Assembly: GCF_029433115.1 (NCBI RefSeq)
Contig: NZ_JARNTV010000010.1
Location: 1-64,000 of the forward strand
Reading direction: 5' to 3'
Source of the DNA: Sphingomonas sp. AOB5
Lineage (GTDB): Bacteria; Pseudomonadota; Alphaproteobacteria; Sphingomonadales; Sphingomonadaceae
Length of the DNA stretch: 64,000 nucleotides
Within the stretch, counting starts at the first letter, position 1; each line of letters starts with the position of its first letter. Of the stretch, positions 17,708 through 25,929 are shown piece by piece. The translations under genes were made by a program, and so were the position numbers. Below the pieces are notes generated by a model. The model saw nothing but the letters and a program-made list of their open reading frames with translations, had not been told where the DNA came from and ran no database searches.

Positions 17708-18166
17708 ATGGCCCATCATCACCATCACGAGCACGAAGGCACCGACCTGACGCGCGCCGCCCAGACCACGCTGGAAAAGTCCGGCGAGCAATGGACGAGC
17801 ATGCGCGAACGCGTGTTCGAGGCGCTGGCCGGGTTCGAAAAGCCCGCCTCCGCCTATGACATTGCCGAGGCCGTCTCGAAGATCGAGGGCCGCCGCGTCG
17901 CCGCCAACAGCGTCTATCGCATCCTCGACCTGTTCGTCGGCGCGAATCTCGCCCGCCGCGTGGAAAGCGCCAACGCCTATGTCGCCAACGCGCATCCGGA
18001 CTGCCTGCACGACTGCATCTTCCTGGTGTGCGACAATTGCGGCCAGACCACGCATATCGATGACGACACCATCACCAAGAGCGTCCGTTCGGCCGCCAAG
18101 GGCACCGGCTTCTCGCCCGTCCGCCCGGTGATCGAAGTCCGCGGAAAATGCGCCGACTGCGACTGA
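17708..18166 (+). CDS. Fur family regulator, Zur-like
   Basis: A 152-residue metal-responsive repressor. A His-rich N-terminus (MAHHHHHEHEG) precedes a winged helix with ASAYDIAEAVSKIEGRRVAANSVYRILDLF. The metal motifs HPDCLHDC, CDNCG and CADCD supply the structural zinc cysteines and sensory ligands, as in alphaproteobacterial Zur. The His tract, five consecutive His, is natural here but unusual and may add metal binding. A MerC-type membrane protein lies upstream. Confidence 0.87.
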   Translation: MAHHHHHEHEGTDLTRAAQTTLEKSGEQWTSMRERVFEALAGFEKPASAYDIAEAVSKIEGRRVAANSVYRILDLFVGANLARRVESANAYVANAHPDCLHDCIFLVCDNCGQTTHIDDDTITKSVRSAAKGTGFSPVRPVIEVRGKCADCD

Positions 18167-18251
18167 CGCTACGGCAAGCTGCACAGAATCTGCATCCAAG
18201 CTGCTGAATCACAATGTTCGACTTGGGGGTTAGGCTGCGGTATCAGGCGGC

Positions 18252-20177
18252 ATGTCCGACCTACCCAAAACGCCGCTGCTCGACACTGTCGACACACCGG
18301 CCGACCTTCGCAAGCTGAAGCCGGAACAACTCCGCCAGCTTGCCGACGAGCTGCGTACCGAGACCATTTCTGCGGTCGGCACTACCGGGGGCCATCTGGG
18401 TTCGGGCCTTGGCGTGGTCGAGCTGACCACCGCGATCCACTATGTCTTCAACACGCCCGAAGACCGCCTCGTGTGGGACGTCGGGCATCAATGCTATCCG
18501 CACAAGATCCTGACCGGACGCCGCGATCGCATCCGCACCCTGCGTCAGGGTGGCGGCCTCAGCGGCTTCACCAAGCGCAGCGAGAGCGAATACGACCCGT
18601 TTGGCGCGGCGCATTCGTCGACCTCGATCAGCGCGGCGCTCGGCTTCGCCGTCGCCAACAAGCTGTCCGGATCGCCCGGCCGCGCCATTGCGGTGATCGG
18701 CGACGGATCGATGTCGGCGGGCATGGCCTATGAGGCGATGAACAATGCCGAAGTTGCGGGCAACCGGCTGATCGTGATTCTCAACGACAATGACATGTCG
18801 ATCGCGCCGCCGGTCGGCGGGCTCTCCGCCTATCTCGCGCGGATGGTGTCCTCGTCCGAATATATGGGCCTGCGCAGTCTCGCGAAGCGCGCCATCCGCA
18901 AATTCTCGCGCCGCCTCACCGCCGCTGCGGGCAAGACCGAGGAGTTCGCACGCGGCCTCGTCACCGGCGGCACGCTGTTCGAGGAACTGGGCTTCTATTA
19001 TGTCGGCCCGATCGACGGCCATAATCTCGACCATCTGATCCCGGTGCTCGAAAATGTGCGCGACGCGAAGGAAGGCCCGGTCCTGATCCATGTCGTGACC
19101 AAGAAGGGCAAGGGATATGCCCCGGCCGAGAACAGCGCGGACAAATATCACGGCGTCCAGAAGTTCGACGTGATCACCGGCGCGCAGGTGAAGGCCCCGC
19201 CGGGACCGCCCGCCTATCAGAATGTGTTCGGCGACGCGCTGATCGAGGAAGCGAAGAAGGATCCGAAGATCGTGGCGATCACCGCCGCCATGCCCGGCGG
19301 CACCGGCGTCGATCGCTTCGGCAAGGCGTTTCCGGACCGCACCTTCGACGTCGGCATTGCCGAACAGCATGCAGTGACCTTCGCCGCCGGCCTCGCCGCA
19401 CAGGGCATGCGTCCCTTCTGCGCGATCTATTCGACCTTCCTGCAGCGTGCATATGATCAGGTCGTCCATGACGTTGCGATCCAGAACCTGCCGGTGCGCT
19501 TCGCGATCGACCGCGCAGGTCTGGTCGGGGCGGATGGCGCCACCCATGCCGGCAGCTTCGACGTCACCTATCTGGCGACGCTCCCCAATTTCGTGGTGAT
19601 GGCCGCGGCCGACGAAGCCGAACTGGTCCATATGACCCACACCGCCGCGCTCTACGACACCGGCCCCATCGCGGTCCGCTATCCGCGCGGCAACGGCATC
19701 GGCATTGCGCTGCCCGAAATTCCCGAACAGCTCGAGATCGGCAAGGGCCGCATCGTGCGTGAGGGCAAGAAGGTCGCGATCCTGTCGCTCGGCACCCGCC
19801 TCGCCGAGGCGCTCAAGGCCGCCGACGCGCTCGAGGCCCGCGGCCTCTCCACCACCGTCGCCGACCTGCGCTTCGCCAAGCCGCTGGACGAGGATCTGAT
19901 CCGCCGCCTGCTGACCACACATGAAGTGGCGGTGACGGTCGAGGAAGGCGCAATCGGCGGCCTCGGCGCGCATGTGCTGACCATGGCCAGCGATCAGGGC
20001 CTGATCGATGCCGGACTGAAGCTGCGCACGATGCGCCTGCCCGACCTCTTCCAGGATCAGGACAGTCCGCAGAAGCAATATGACGAAGCCGGCCTGAACG
20101 CCGAGCATATCGTCGACACGGTGCTGAAGGCGCTGCGGTGGAACGAAACCGCAGTCGAAGGCGGAGCGCGGGCCTAA
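18252..20177 (+). CDS. dxs: 1-deoxy-D-xylulose-5-phosphate synthase
   Basis: A 641-residue thiamine-diphosphate enzyme condensing pyruvate and glyceraldehyde-3-phosphate, the first step of the MEP isoprenoid pathway. It starts [22 protein letters not shown]. Visible signatures are [10 protein letters not shown], the ThDP motif [35 protein letters not shown], and the second-domain motif [18 protein letters not shown]. Length and order match the family in full. The gene lies 85 bp after the Zur-like gene, with GGGGGTT upstream. Confidence 0.97.
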   Translation: MSDLPKTPLLDTVDTPADLRKLKPEQLRQLADELRTETISAVGTTGGHLGSGLGVVELTTAIHYVFNTPEDRLVWDVGHQCYPHKILTGRRDRIRTLRQGGGLSGFTKRSESEYDPFGAAHSSTSISAALGFAVANKLSGSPGRAIAVIGDGSMSAGMAYEAMNNAEVAGNRLIVILNDNDMSIAPPVGGLSAYLARMVSSSEYMGLRSLAKRAIRKFSRRLTAAAGKTEEFARGLVTGGTLFEELGFYYVGPIDGHNLDHLIPVLENVRDAKEGPVLIHVVTKKGKGYAPAENSADKYHGVQKFDVITGAQVKAPPGPPAYQNVFGDALIEEAKKDPKIVAITAAMPGGTGVDRFGKAFPDRTFDVGIAEQHAVTFAAGLAAQGMRPFCAIYSTFLQRAYDQVVHDVAIQNLPVRFAIDRAGLVGADGATHAGSFDVTYLATLPNFVVMAAADEAELVHMTHTAALYDTGPIAVRYPRGNGIGIALPEIPEQLEIGKGRIVREGKKVAILSLGTRLAEALKAADALEARGLSTTVADLRFAKPLDEDLIRRLLTTHEVAVTVEEGAIGGLGAHVLTMASDQGLIDAGLKLRTMRLPDLFQDQDSPQKQYDEAGLNAEHIVDTVLKALRWNETAVEGGARA

Positions 20178-20199
20178 CCGCGCTCCGCCCCGGCATTCG

Positions 20200-20745
20200 T
20201 CAGGGTAACGTCCCCTCCAGCGCGATGCAGAACAACAGCGGCAGATAGGGCTGGCGGTTCTCATGCGCCTGCCCGCTGCCGGTTTGCCCGACCATCGATG
20301 CATGCATCGTCCGCCGCGTGCCCGGCAGGATGAACGGCGTGTCATAGGCAGAGGCGATCGGCCCCTGCGGCGTGGCGACGAGCCGCGAGATATAGTCACC
20401 TGCCTGCGGCGTCTTGCGCTGGGACGCGATTTCGCCGAGCCGACCGCGTGCGAAATGCCGGTGCGCCGGCATCTGATCGGGCAACAGCGTCACCTTTTCA
20501 CTGCCCGGCTTCTCGCCGACATGACGCGGCGACTGGCCGAACCCTTCCCCCGCGCCCATCAGCGTGCGTCCCCGCATATCGGGCAAGCCGAACTGGGTGA
20601 CACCGTCACCGCCATAGATGTTCTTCACCACCCGGAACAGGCCGGCATATTGGCCCCCGACGCCCACCAGGTCGCCGTTGCACTCTGCCCAGCCGCTGGG
20701 CACGCGGTTGCTCGCGAAGGCGCGGATTTCACCAATAACAGGCAT
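20200..20745 (-). CDS. phage tail collar domain protein (third of three)
   Basis: A 181-residue protein that starts MPVIGEIRAFASNRVPSGWAECNGD. The collar fold shows as GLFRVVKNIYGGDGVTQFGLPDMRGRTLMGAG, then LPDQMPAHRHF and a C-terminal ENRQPYLPLLFCIALEG. This is the microcystin-dependent protein/MdpB-like group. The start overlaps the preceding collar gene by 17 bases. There is no phage head, tape-measure or lysis gene near it. Confidence 0.85.
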   Translation of the reverse strand: MPVIGEIRAFASNRVPSGWAECNGDLVGVGGQYAGLFRVVKNIYGGDGVTQFGLPDMRGRTLMGAGEGFGQSPRHVGEKPGSEKVTLLPDQMPAHRHFARGRLGEIASQRKTPQAGDYISRLVATPQGPIASAYDTPFILPGTRRTMHASMVGQTGSGQAHENRQPYLPLLFCIALEGTLP

Positions 20746-21310
20746 CGGAGACCTCCCCGTCGATTGCGGCGTCGCCGGTAAACGGCTTGGGCACCACACC
20801 CTCAACCGCGATGATGTAATTGACGACCAGGCTGGGCATCACATTGTCGTGATCGCCATAGCCGCCCACGATCTGCAGCGTATCGCTGGCTACGGCTGCT
20901 TCCGTCGCCGGCACGCTGCCATTGTGGTAGAACTGGGCCAGGCTACCCGGAGCCGCCAGCATCGAGTTGGCGCCCGGAGCTGAATCCGTCGCCGATCGCT
21001 TCATGACGTTCAGCGGATGGCTGTGCGGCGGAAGCTCGAGATTGCCGAGCGCGACCTTCTCGCCCCCGCCCTGCTCACCCCAGTCGTAGACATGCGCGCT
21101 TTGCGCCCGGCCGGTGCACACCAGCACGCGGCTCTGCAGATCGGGCAGGCGGAATGTGCTCGTCCCGTCCCCGCCGAACTTCGTGCCGATCAACTCATAG
21201 AGCTGCTCGTTGCCGGCGATCACCAGATACTCGCCGTTGCACAGCTTCCACCCCTGCGGCACGGTCTTGCCCGCGTGCGGCCGGATCTCTCCCAGATATT
21301 GCTCGCTCAC
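20729..21310 (-). CDS. phage tail collar domain protein (second of three)
   Basis: A 193-residue protein that starts MSEQYLGEIRPHAGKTVPQGWKLCNGEYL. The collar repeat is LYELIGTKFGGDGTSTFRLPDLQSRVLVCTG, followed by LELPPHSHPL. The C-terminal MPSLVVNYIIAVEGVVP replaces the usual QPYLALNYCIA. It overlaps the first gene by four bases (ATGA) and the third by 17, so all three are translationally coupled. It is more diverged than the other two. Confidence 0.85.
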   Translation of the reverse strand: MSEQYLGEIRPHAGKTVPQGWKLCNGEYLVIAGNEQLYELIGTKFGGDGTSTFRLPDLQSRVLVCTGRAQSAHVYDWGEQGGGEKVALGNLELPPHSHPLNVMKRSATDSAPGANSMLAAPGSLAQFYHNGSVPATEAAVASDTLQIVGGYGDHDNVMPSLVVNYIIAVEGVVPKPFTGDAAIDGEVSDACYW

Positions 21311-21879
21311 AGCGCATCCTCCGTGTTCGCTTCGCTATCGCTCGCCGAGGATGGGAACATCCCGATCGTGCTCATGCAGTATTGCGTCGCCAAATAGGGC
21401 TGGACATTGGCATGCGGCTTGCCGGCACCGGTGCTCGAGATGCTGTCGGCCGCCAGCTGGACGGTATCGTCGGGCATTGCCGGCGTGCCGTAGAGATTGA
21501 TCGCCTGAGTCCCCGACTTGGCGCCCGCCAGATAGTTGCCGGTCGGCGGGGGCGTATTGGCCGGCGCATTGGTCGCGGACCAATTGTGCTGGTGCGGCGG
21601 CAGGTTGGCGGCGGTCAGCGCGACTTCTTCCAGTCCGCCGGGCGCCCCGAGGACATAGTTCGCGCCATCCGGCATCTGGCCACGCCCCACGGGCACGCGG
21701 CCGGCGAGGTTGGGCACGCCGAAAGTCGTGGTTCCATTGCCGCCATAAGTGGTGCCGAGCAGCGCAAACAGCGCCGCATAGGGCCCGATCGGCAGCGTCC
21801 GCCCGTCGCACGGCACCCAGCCAACGGGCACCAGCCCGAAGGCAAAGGCGCGGACCTCACCCATATAGATATCGTCCAT
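21307..21879 (-). CDS. phage tail collar domain protein (first of three)
   Basis: A 190-residue protein that starts MDDIYMGEVRAFAFGLVPVGWVPCDG, with GGAGGG just upstream of ATG 21879. The collar motif is LFALLGTTYGGNGTTTFGVPNLAGRVPVGRG, then NLPPHQHNWSAT and VQPYLATQYCMSTIGMFP. It is first in the three-gene run. The 21880-22065 gap to ctaA holds its promoter and shows no other feature. Confidence 0.87.
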   Translation of the reverse strand: MDDIYMGEVRAFAFGLVPVGWVPCDGRTLPIGPYAALFALLGTTYGGNGTTTFGVPNLAGRVPVGRGQMPDGANYVLGAPGGLEEVALTAANLPPHQHNWSATNAPANTPPPTGNYLAGAKSGTQAINLYGTPAMPDDTVQLAADSISSTGAGKPHANVQPYLATQYCMSTIGMFPSSASDSEANTEDAL

Positions 21880-22065
21880 ATACCCTCCGCTTGCGAAGCG
21901 GCTCCAACGCCGCTTTCTGTCCGAAGGGCATCCTGAAGCATCGAATCGTTTCGTCAATAGATACAACCATTTCCGACTCAAAGTTCATATGTTCACTGTT
22001 GCGCAGGAAGCGCCGCAATCATCGCGCACTGGCCTTCCCATCCCGGCCCCGCTAAATCCCGCGCC

Positions 22066-23097
22066 GTGCTCCAAGCGACTCCCCTGCCCGCCACCGCCCG
22101 GCCCCGCGCCATTGCCAACTGGCTGTTCGCCGTCGCCGCGCTGATCGTCCTGATGGTGGTGGTCGGCGGCATCACGCGGCTGACCGAATCCGGCCTCTCG
22201 ATCACCGAATGGAAGCCGATCAGCGGCATCGTCCCGCCGCTCACCGACGCGCAGTGGCAGGCAGAGTTCGACAATTACAAGCGCATCCCCGAATACACCC
22301 AACTCAACCAGGGCATGACGCTCGCCGGGTTCAAGGCGATCTTCTTCTGGGAATATCTGCACCGCCTGCTCGGCCGGCTGATCGGCATGGCGTTCGCGCT
22401 GCCGCTGATCTGGTTCGCGGTGAAGAAGGCGATCCCGCGCGGCTATGGCTGGAAGCTGGTCGCGCTGCTGATCGCGGGCGGTATGCAGGGCGTGGTCGGC
22501 TGGTGGATGGTCACCTCCGGCCTCACCGAACGCACCGATGTCAGCCATATCCGCCTGGCGACCCACCTGCTGATGGCGCTGGCGATCCTCGCGGCGCTGG
22601 TCTGGGTCGCGCTCGATCTGCGGACGCTGGACCGCAATGCCGCAGAGCGCCCTGCGCGGCTGACCCGGCTGGGCACGGGCGTGCTCGCGATCCTGTTCGT
22701 GCAATTGCTGTTCGGCGCGCTGGTCGCAGGGCTCAATGCCGGGCTGGTCACCAATGAGTGGCCGCTGATGAACGGCCATTTCTTCCCCGGCGCGACAACC
22801 GAGGGCCAGAGCTTCTTCGGTGCGCTGTTCAACGATCCGGCCATCGTCCATTTCGTCCATCGCTGGTGGGCATGGGTCGCCGTCGCCGGGCTGATCCTGC
22901 TCGCCCGCGCCGCCAAGCCGCTCGACCGCCGCGCCTCTATCGCCATCCACAGCGCGTTCGGCATCCAGATCCTGCTGGGCATCGCCACGGTGATGTCGGG
23001 CATGGATATCGTGCTGGCAGCGCTTCACCAGCTGACCGGCGCGCTGTTGCTGGTCGCCACCGTCTGGGGCGCCCACGCCATCGGCCGGCGTAAATGA
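22066..23097 (+). CDS. ctaA: heme A synthase (CtaA/COX15)
   Basis: A 343-residue integral membrane protein with eight predicted helices. It oxidises heme O to heme A for cytochrome oxidase. Type-2 CtaA signatures are GGITRLTESGLSITEWKPISG, the first-half heme His in FFWEYLHRLLGRLIG, and later paired histidines in SHIRLATHLLMA, FVHRWWAW and ALHQLTGALLL. The start is GTG at 22066. The next gene, cutA, follows after 10 bp. Confidence 0.95.
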   Translation: MLQATPLPATARPRAIANWLFAVAALIVLMVVVGGITRLTESGLSITEWKPISGIVPPLTDAQWQAEFDNYKRIPEYTQLNQGMTLAGFKAIFFWEYLHRLLGRLIGMAFALPLIWFAVKKAIPRGYGWKLVALLIAGGMQGVVGWWMVTSGLTERTDVSHIRLATHLLMALAILAALVWVALDLRTLDRNAAERPARLTRLGTGVLAILFVQLLFGALVAGLNAGLVTNEWPLMNGHFFPGATTEGQSFFGALFNDPAIVHFVHRWWAWVAVAGLILLARAAKPLDRRASIAIHSAFGIQILLGIATVMSGMDIVLAALHQLTGALLLVATVWGAHAIGRRK

Positions 23098-23107
23098 GAA
23101 TTGGGCG

Positions 23108-23425
23108 ATGAGCGATGTAGCGTTGCTCTGGTCGACCTTCGCCGACCGGGCCGACGCCGAGCGCGTAGCCGAAGCGATGATCGCCGAGCGCCTCGCCGCC
23201 TGCGTCAACATCCTCGCGCCTTGCACCTCCATCTATCGCTGGGAGGGCAAGGTTGAGCGCGGCGACGAAGTCCCCGCTCTGTTCAAGACGACACCCGAAC
23301 TCGCCGATCGCCTGCGCGCGCGCATCGCCGAACTGCATTCCTACGACCTGCCGGTGATCGAGGCCTGGCTCGCCGCCGCTTCGGACCCGGTATCCGACTG
23401 GATCGCGCGGGAAACCGGCGCTTGA
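23108..23425 (+). CDS. cutA: divalent-cation tolerance protein
   Basis: A 105-residue CutA1 protein, a small trimer linked to copper and divalent-metal tolerance. Conserved elements are AMIAERLAACVNILAPCTSIYRWEGKVERGDEVPALFKTT, broken here into AACVNIL and IYRWEGKV, and the C-terminal HSYDLPVIEAW. The TGA stop overlaps the ATG of the next gene. Confidence 0.95.
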   Translation: MSDVALLWSTFADRADAERVAEAMIAERLAACVNILAPCTSIYRWEGKVERGDEVPALFKTTPELADRLRARIAELHSYDLPVIEAWLAAASDPVSDWIARETGA

Positions 23426-24204
23426 TGTTCCTCGCGGCCATCGTCGCACTGGCGCAGGCCGCGATCTTCGCCCCGCCGCTCGACGTGCCGATCCGCGTCG
23501 TCACCGAACGGATCGAGCCGGAAGGCACGTATCGCGCCGAACGCCTCGTCCGCTTCCATCGCGACGGCGCCGGTTATCGCGCGAAGGTCCGCGTGATCGC
23601 CGCCAGCGCGGAAACCTCGGACCAGCGCAGCGCGATGTTCGATGCGGGCTTCAGCGGCATCATCGGCCGCACCATCGAGTTCCGCCTCGACCCGACCGGT
23701 AATGTCGTCGAAGTGATCGATCTCGCCGCGCACTGGAAGGCGTTCAGCGACGGCATCGCCCGGCTGACCGCCAACCGGAATCCCACAGCAACCGCGGCCG
23801 CCGAACGCATCCGCACCCTGCCCGAAGCGCAGCAGCAGGCGATCTTCGCTTCACTGGTCACCGCGCTGATCAGCGGCGATGGCGGCGAGACCCCCGACAC
23901 CACGCGCACGCTACGCCTCCCCGCCGCCTCGCCCTTTGGCGGCTCCGCGATGCTCGACGGCACTCGCCGTTTCGAACGAAGCGGCGAGATCCTGCGCAGC
24001 ACGACGCTGGCGCAAGGCGATGTCGCAGGCCGCGACGGCGCCACCGCGCGCGTCTCGGTCGAGACGGTGCGCGACACCGATCCCCGCACCGGCCTGATCG
24101 CATCGGCCCGCGAAACCACCCGCACCCGCCTCGGCGAGCAGACCCGCGAGCGCGTTTCGACCCTGTCGGTGCGCATCGAACCGGGCACAAACTGGCCCGA
24201 CTGA
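23425..24204 (+). CDS. exported protein of unknown function
   Basis: A 259-residue protein whose ATG overlaps the cutA stop (TGATG). The N-terminus MFLAAIVALAQAAIFAPPLD is a short signal-like hydrophobic stretch. The body is beta-rich and charged, with repeated VRVETVRD-type strands, and there are no recognisable catalytic motifs. Translational coupling to cutA suggests joint expression. I do not recognise a family. Confidence 0.75.
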   Translation: MFLAAIVALAQAAIFAPPLDVPIRVVTERIEPEGTYRAERLVRFHRDGAGYRAKVRVIAASAETSDQRSAMFDAGFSGIIGRTIEFRLDPTGNVVEVIDLAAHWKAFSDGIARLTANRNPTATAAAERIRTLPEAQQQAIFASLVTALISGDGGETPDTTRTLRLPAASPFGGSAMLDGTRRFERSGEILRSTTLAQGDVAGRDGATARVSVETVRDTDPRTGLIASARETTRTRLGEQTRERVSTLSVRIEPGTNWPD

Positions 24205-24259
24205 GGGCGGCTCCAACCGAATGGTATCCTGATACCCGTCAGGAAACCCGCGCATTCGC

Positions 24260-24288
24260 TTGACTTTATCGCACCTCTTCTGCAAATG
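24260..24288 (+). promoter_or_regulatory. candidate promoter of rplM-rpsI
   Basis: TTGACT (24260-24265), a 17-nt spacer and CAAATG (24283-24288) form a plausible alphaproteobacterial promoter 62 bp before rplM. The -35 is good and the -10 weak. The remaining leader to 24350 shows only the AAAGG ribosome binding site. Confidence 0.4.
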
Positions 24289-24350
24289 GCCGCCAACCGC
24301 GCTGGCCGAAAGGTCGGCGTGTTTGCGTTTCTAATGAAAGGTCACAGGCC

Positions 24351-24830
24351 ATGAAGGCTCTGATGAAGACCACCAAGTCGGTAAAGCCGGCCGAAGTGGA
24401 AAAGAAGTGGCACATCGTCGATGCAGACGGTCTGATCGTCGGCCGCGCTGCCGTGGTGATCGCCAACGTCCTGCGCGGCAAGCACAAGACCAGCTTCACC
24501 CCGCACGTCGATTGCGGTGACAATGTCATCGTCATCAACGCGGACAAGATCAAGTTCACCGGCAAGAAGCTGGCGCAGAAGGTGTACTACAAGCACACCG
24601 GCTATGCGGGCGGCATCAAGGGGATCACCGCGGGCAAGGTGCTCGACGGCCGCTTCCCCGAGCGTGTTCTCGAAAAGGCTGTCGAGCGCATGATCCCGCG
24701 CGGTCCGCTGGGTCGCGCCCAGATGCGCAACCTGCGCATCTTCGCCGGCACCGAGCATCCGCACGCCGCTCAGAACCCCGAAGTCCTCGACATTGCCGGC
24801 ATGAGCCGGAAGAACAAGGTGGGCGCATAA
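24351..24830 (+). CDS. rplM: 50S ribosomal protein L13
   Basis: A 159-residue protein. [31 protein letters not shown], here split for length as [10 protein letters not shown] and [14 protein letters not shown], and the C-terminal [24 protein letters not shown] are diagnostic of L13. The stop overlaps the rpsI start (TAATG). This is the conserved L13-S9 operon. Confidence 0.98.
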   Translation: MKALMKTTKSVKPAEVEKKWHIVDADGLIVGRAAVVIANVLRGKHKTSFTPHVDCGDNVIVINADKIKFTGKKLAQKVYYKHTGYAGGIKGITAGKVLDGRFPERVLEKAVERMIPRGPLGRAQMRNLRIFAGTEHPHAAQNPEVLDIAGMSRKNKVGA

Positions 24831-25360
24831 TGTCCGACAATCGCCAGTCCCTTTCCGATCTCGGCAACATCGCCGGCGGTGAAGCCGCTCCGGCCAGCGC
24901 CGACGAGTATCTGAACGCCCCGGCCGCTCCGGCCGTGTCGAACACCCCGCTGCGCCAGCAGGAACTCGATGCCTATGGCCGCGCCTATGCCACCGGCCGC
25001 CGCAAGGACGCAGTTGCCCGCGTCTGGCTGAAGCCGGGCACCGGTAAGATCACGATCAACGGTCGCGATCAGGAAACCTATTTCGCGCGTCCGACGCTGC
25101 GTCTCGTCATCAACCAGCCGTTCGGCGTTGCCGGCCGCGAAGGTCAGTATGACGTCGTCTGCACCGTCAAGGGCGGTGGCCTTTCGGGCCAGGCCGGCGC
25201 GGTCAAGCATGGCATCAGCCAGGCGCTGACCAAGTTCGAGCCGATCCTGCGCGCGCCGGTGAAGGCCGCGGGCTTCCTGACCCGCGACAGCCGCACCGTC
25301 GAGCGTAAGAAGTACGGCAAGGCGAAGGCCCGCCGCAGCTTCCAGTTCTCGAAGCGCTAA
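24830..25360 (+). CDS. rpsI: 30S ribosomal protein S9 with N-terminal extension
   Basis: A 176-residue S9. The family core begins at about residue 50 ([19 protein letters not shown]) and ends with the tRNA-contacting tail [10 protein letters not shown]. The first ~45 residues ([20 protein letters not shown] onward) are an acidic, Ala-rich extension seen in sphingomonads. It is coupled to rplM by a TAATG overlap and followed by a strong terminator. Confidence 0.98.
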   Translation: MSDNRQSLSDLGNIAGGEAAPASADEYLNAPAAPAVSNTPLRQQELDAYGRAYATGRRKDAVARVWLKPGTGKITINGRDQETYFARPTLRLVINQPFGVAGREGQYDVVCTVKGGGLSGQAGAVKHGISQALTKFEPILRAPVKAAGFLTRDSRTVERKKYGKAKARRSFQFSKR

Positions 25361-25384
25361 GCTTCGCGATCAGCGACACGAAAA

Positions 25385-25413
25385 GGGCGGTCCGGCAACG
25401 GGCCGCCCTTTTT
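25385..25413 (+). terminator. rho-independent terminator after rpsI
   Basis: GGGCGGTCC and GGGCCGCCC form a 9-bp stem with a 6-nt loop, followed by TTTTT. It lies 24 nt after the rpsI stop. Confidence 0.9.
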
Positions 25414-25443
25414 CGTTGGAGCGCCATACGCTAGGCGCACGAC

Positions 25444-25929
25444 ATGACCTTCGAAGACCCCATCGTCGCCCGGATCGTCGCGTTCATCGAGAGCGTCGGC
25501 ATCCCGGTGATCGTCGAGCCGGTGGGGGACGATGTGCTGCTGCCCGGCGCAACCGTACGTCACGGCGCGCTGATCTTCGATCCCGCAACGCTCCCCTGGC
25601 CCGGCGACCTGCTGCACGAGGCGGGACACATCGCGGTGACCGATCCCGTGCTTCGCGATACGCTGGAGGAAGTCTCGCAGGATCAGGCAGAGGAAATGGC
25701 GGCAATCGCATGGTCCTATGCCGCCGCGATCGAGATCGGGATCGATCCCGCGATCGTCTTCCATGAAGGCGGCTACAAGGGCGGCGGCGCCAACTTCCTG
25801 TCATCGTTCGACGGCAATGGCGGGATCGGCGTGCCGATGCTGCAATATTACGGCATGACCGCCGAAGCCCGGCAAGCGGCAGCACTAGACCGCGCGCCCT
25901 TCCCCGCCATGGCGCGCTGGTTGCGCTAG
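25444..25929 (+). CDS. HEAGH-motif protein, possible metallopeptidase
   Basis: A 161-residue protein. LLHEAGHIAV places His58, Glu59 and His62 in an HExxH zinc motif on a predicted helix. No clear third ligand or signal peptide is visible, although HE recurs near residue 104 (VFHEGGYKG). The C-terminus has FDGNGGIGVPMLQYYGM. The gene stands alone after the ribosomal operon and its stop overlaps the convergent gene end. Enzymatic activity is inference from the motif. Confidence 0.75.
   Translation: MTFEDPIVARIVAFIESVGIPVIVEPVGDDVLLPGATVRHGALIFDPATLPWPGDLLHEAGHIAVTDPVLRDTLEEVSQDQAEEMAAIAWSYAAAIEIGIDPAIVFHEGGYKGGGANFLSSFDGNGGIGVPMLQYYGMTAEARQAAALDRAPFPAMARWLR

Noticed and set aside
18261..20399. 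712-residue frame antisense to dxs
   Set aside because: Shadow frame; dxs on the other strand has all expected motifs over its full length.
20200..21879. Prophage or tailocin cluster
   Set aside because: Only three collar-domain genes are present; flanks are dxs and ctaA, with no integrase, capsid, sheath or lysis genes and no att-like repeats.
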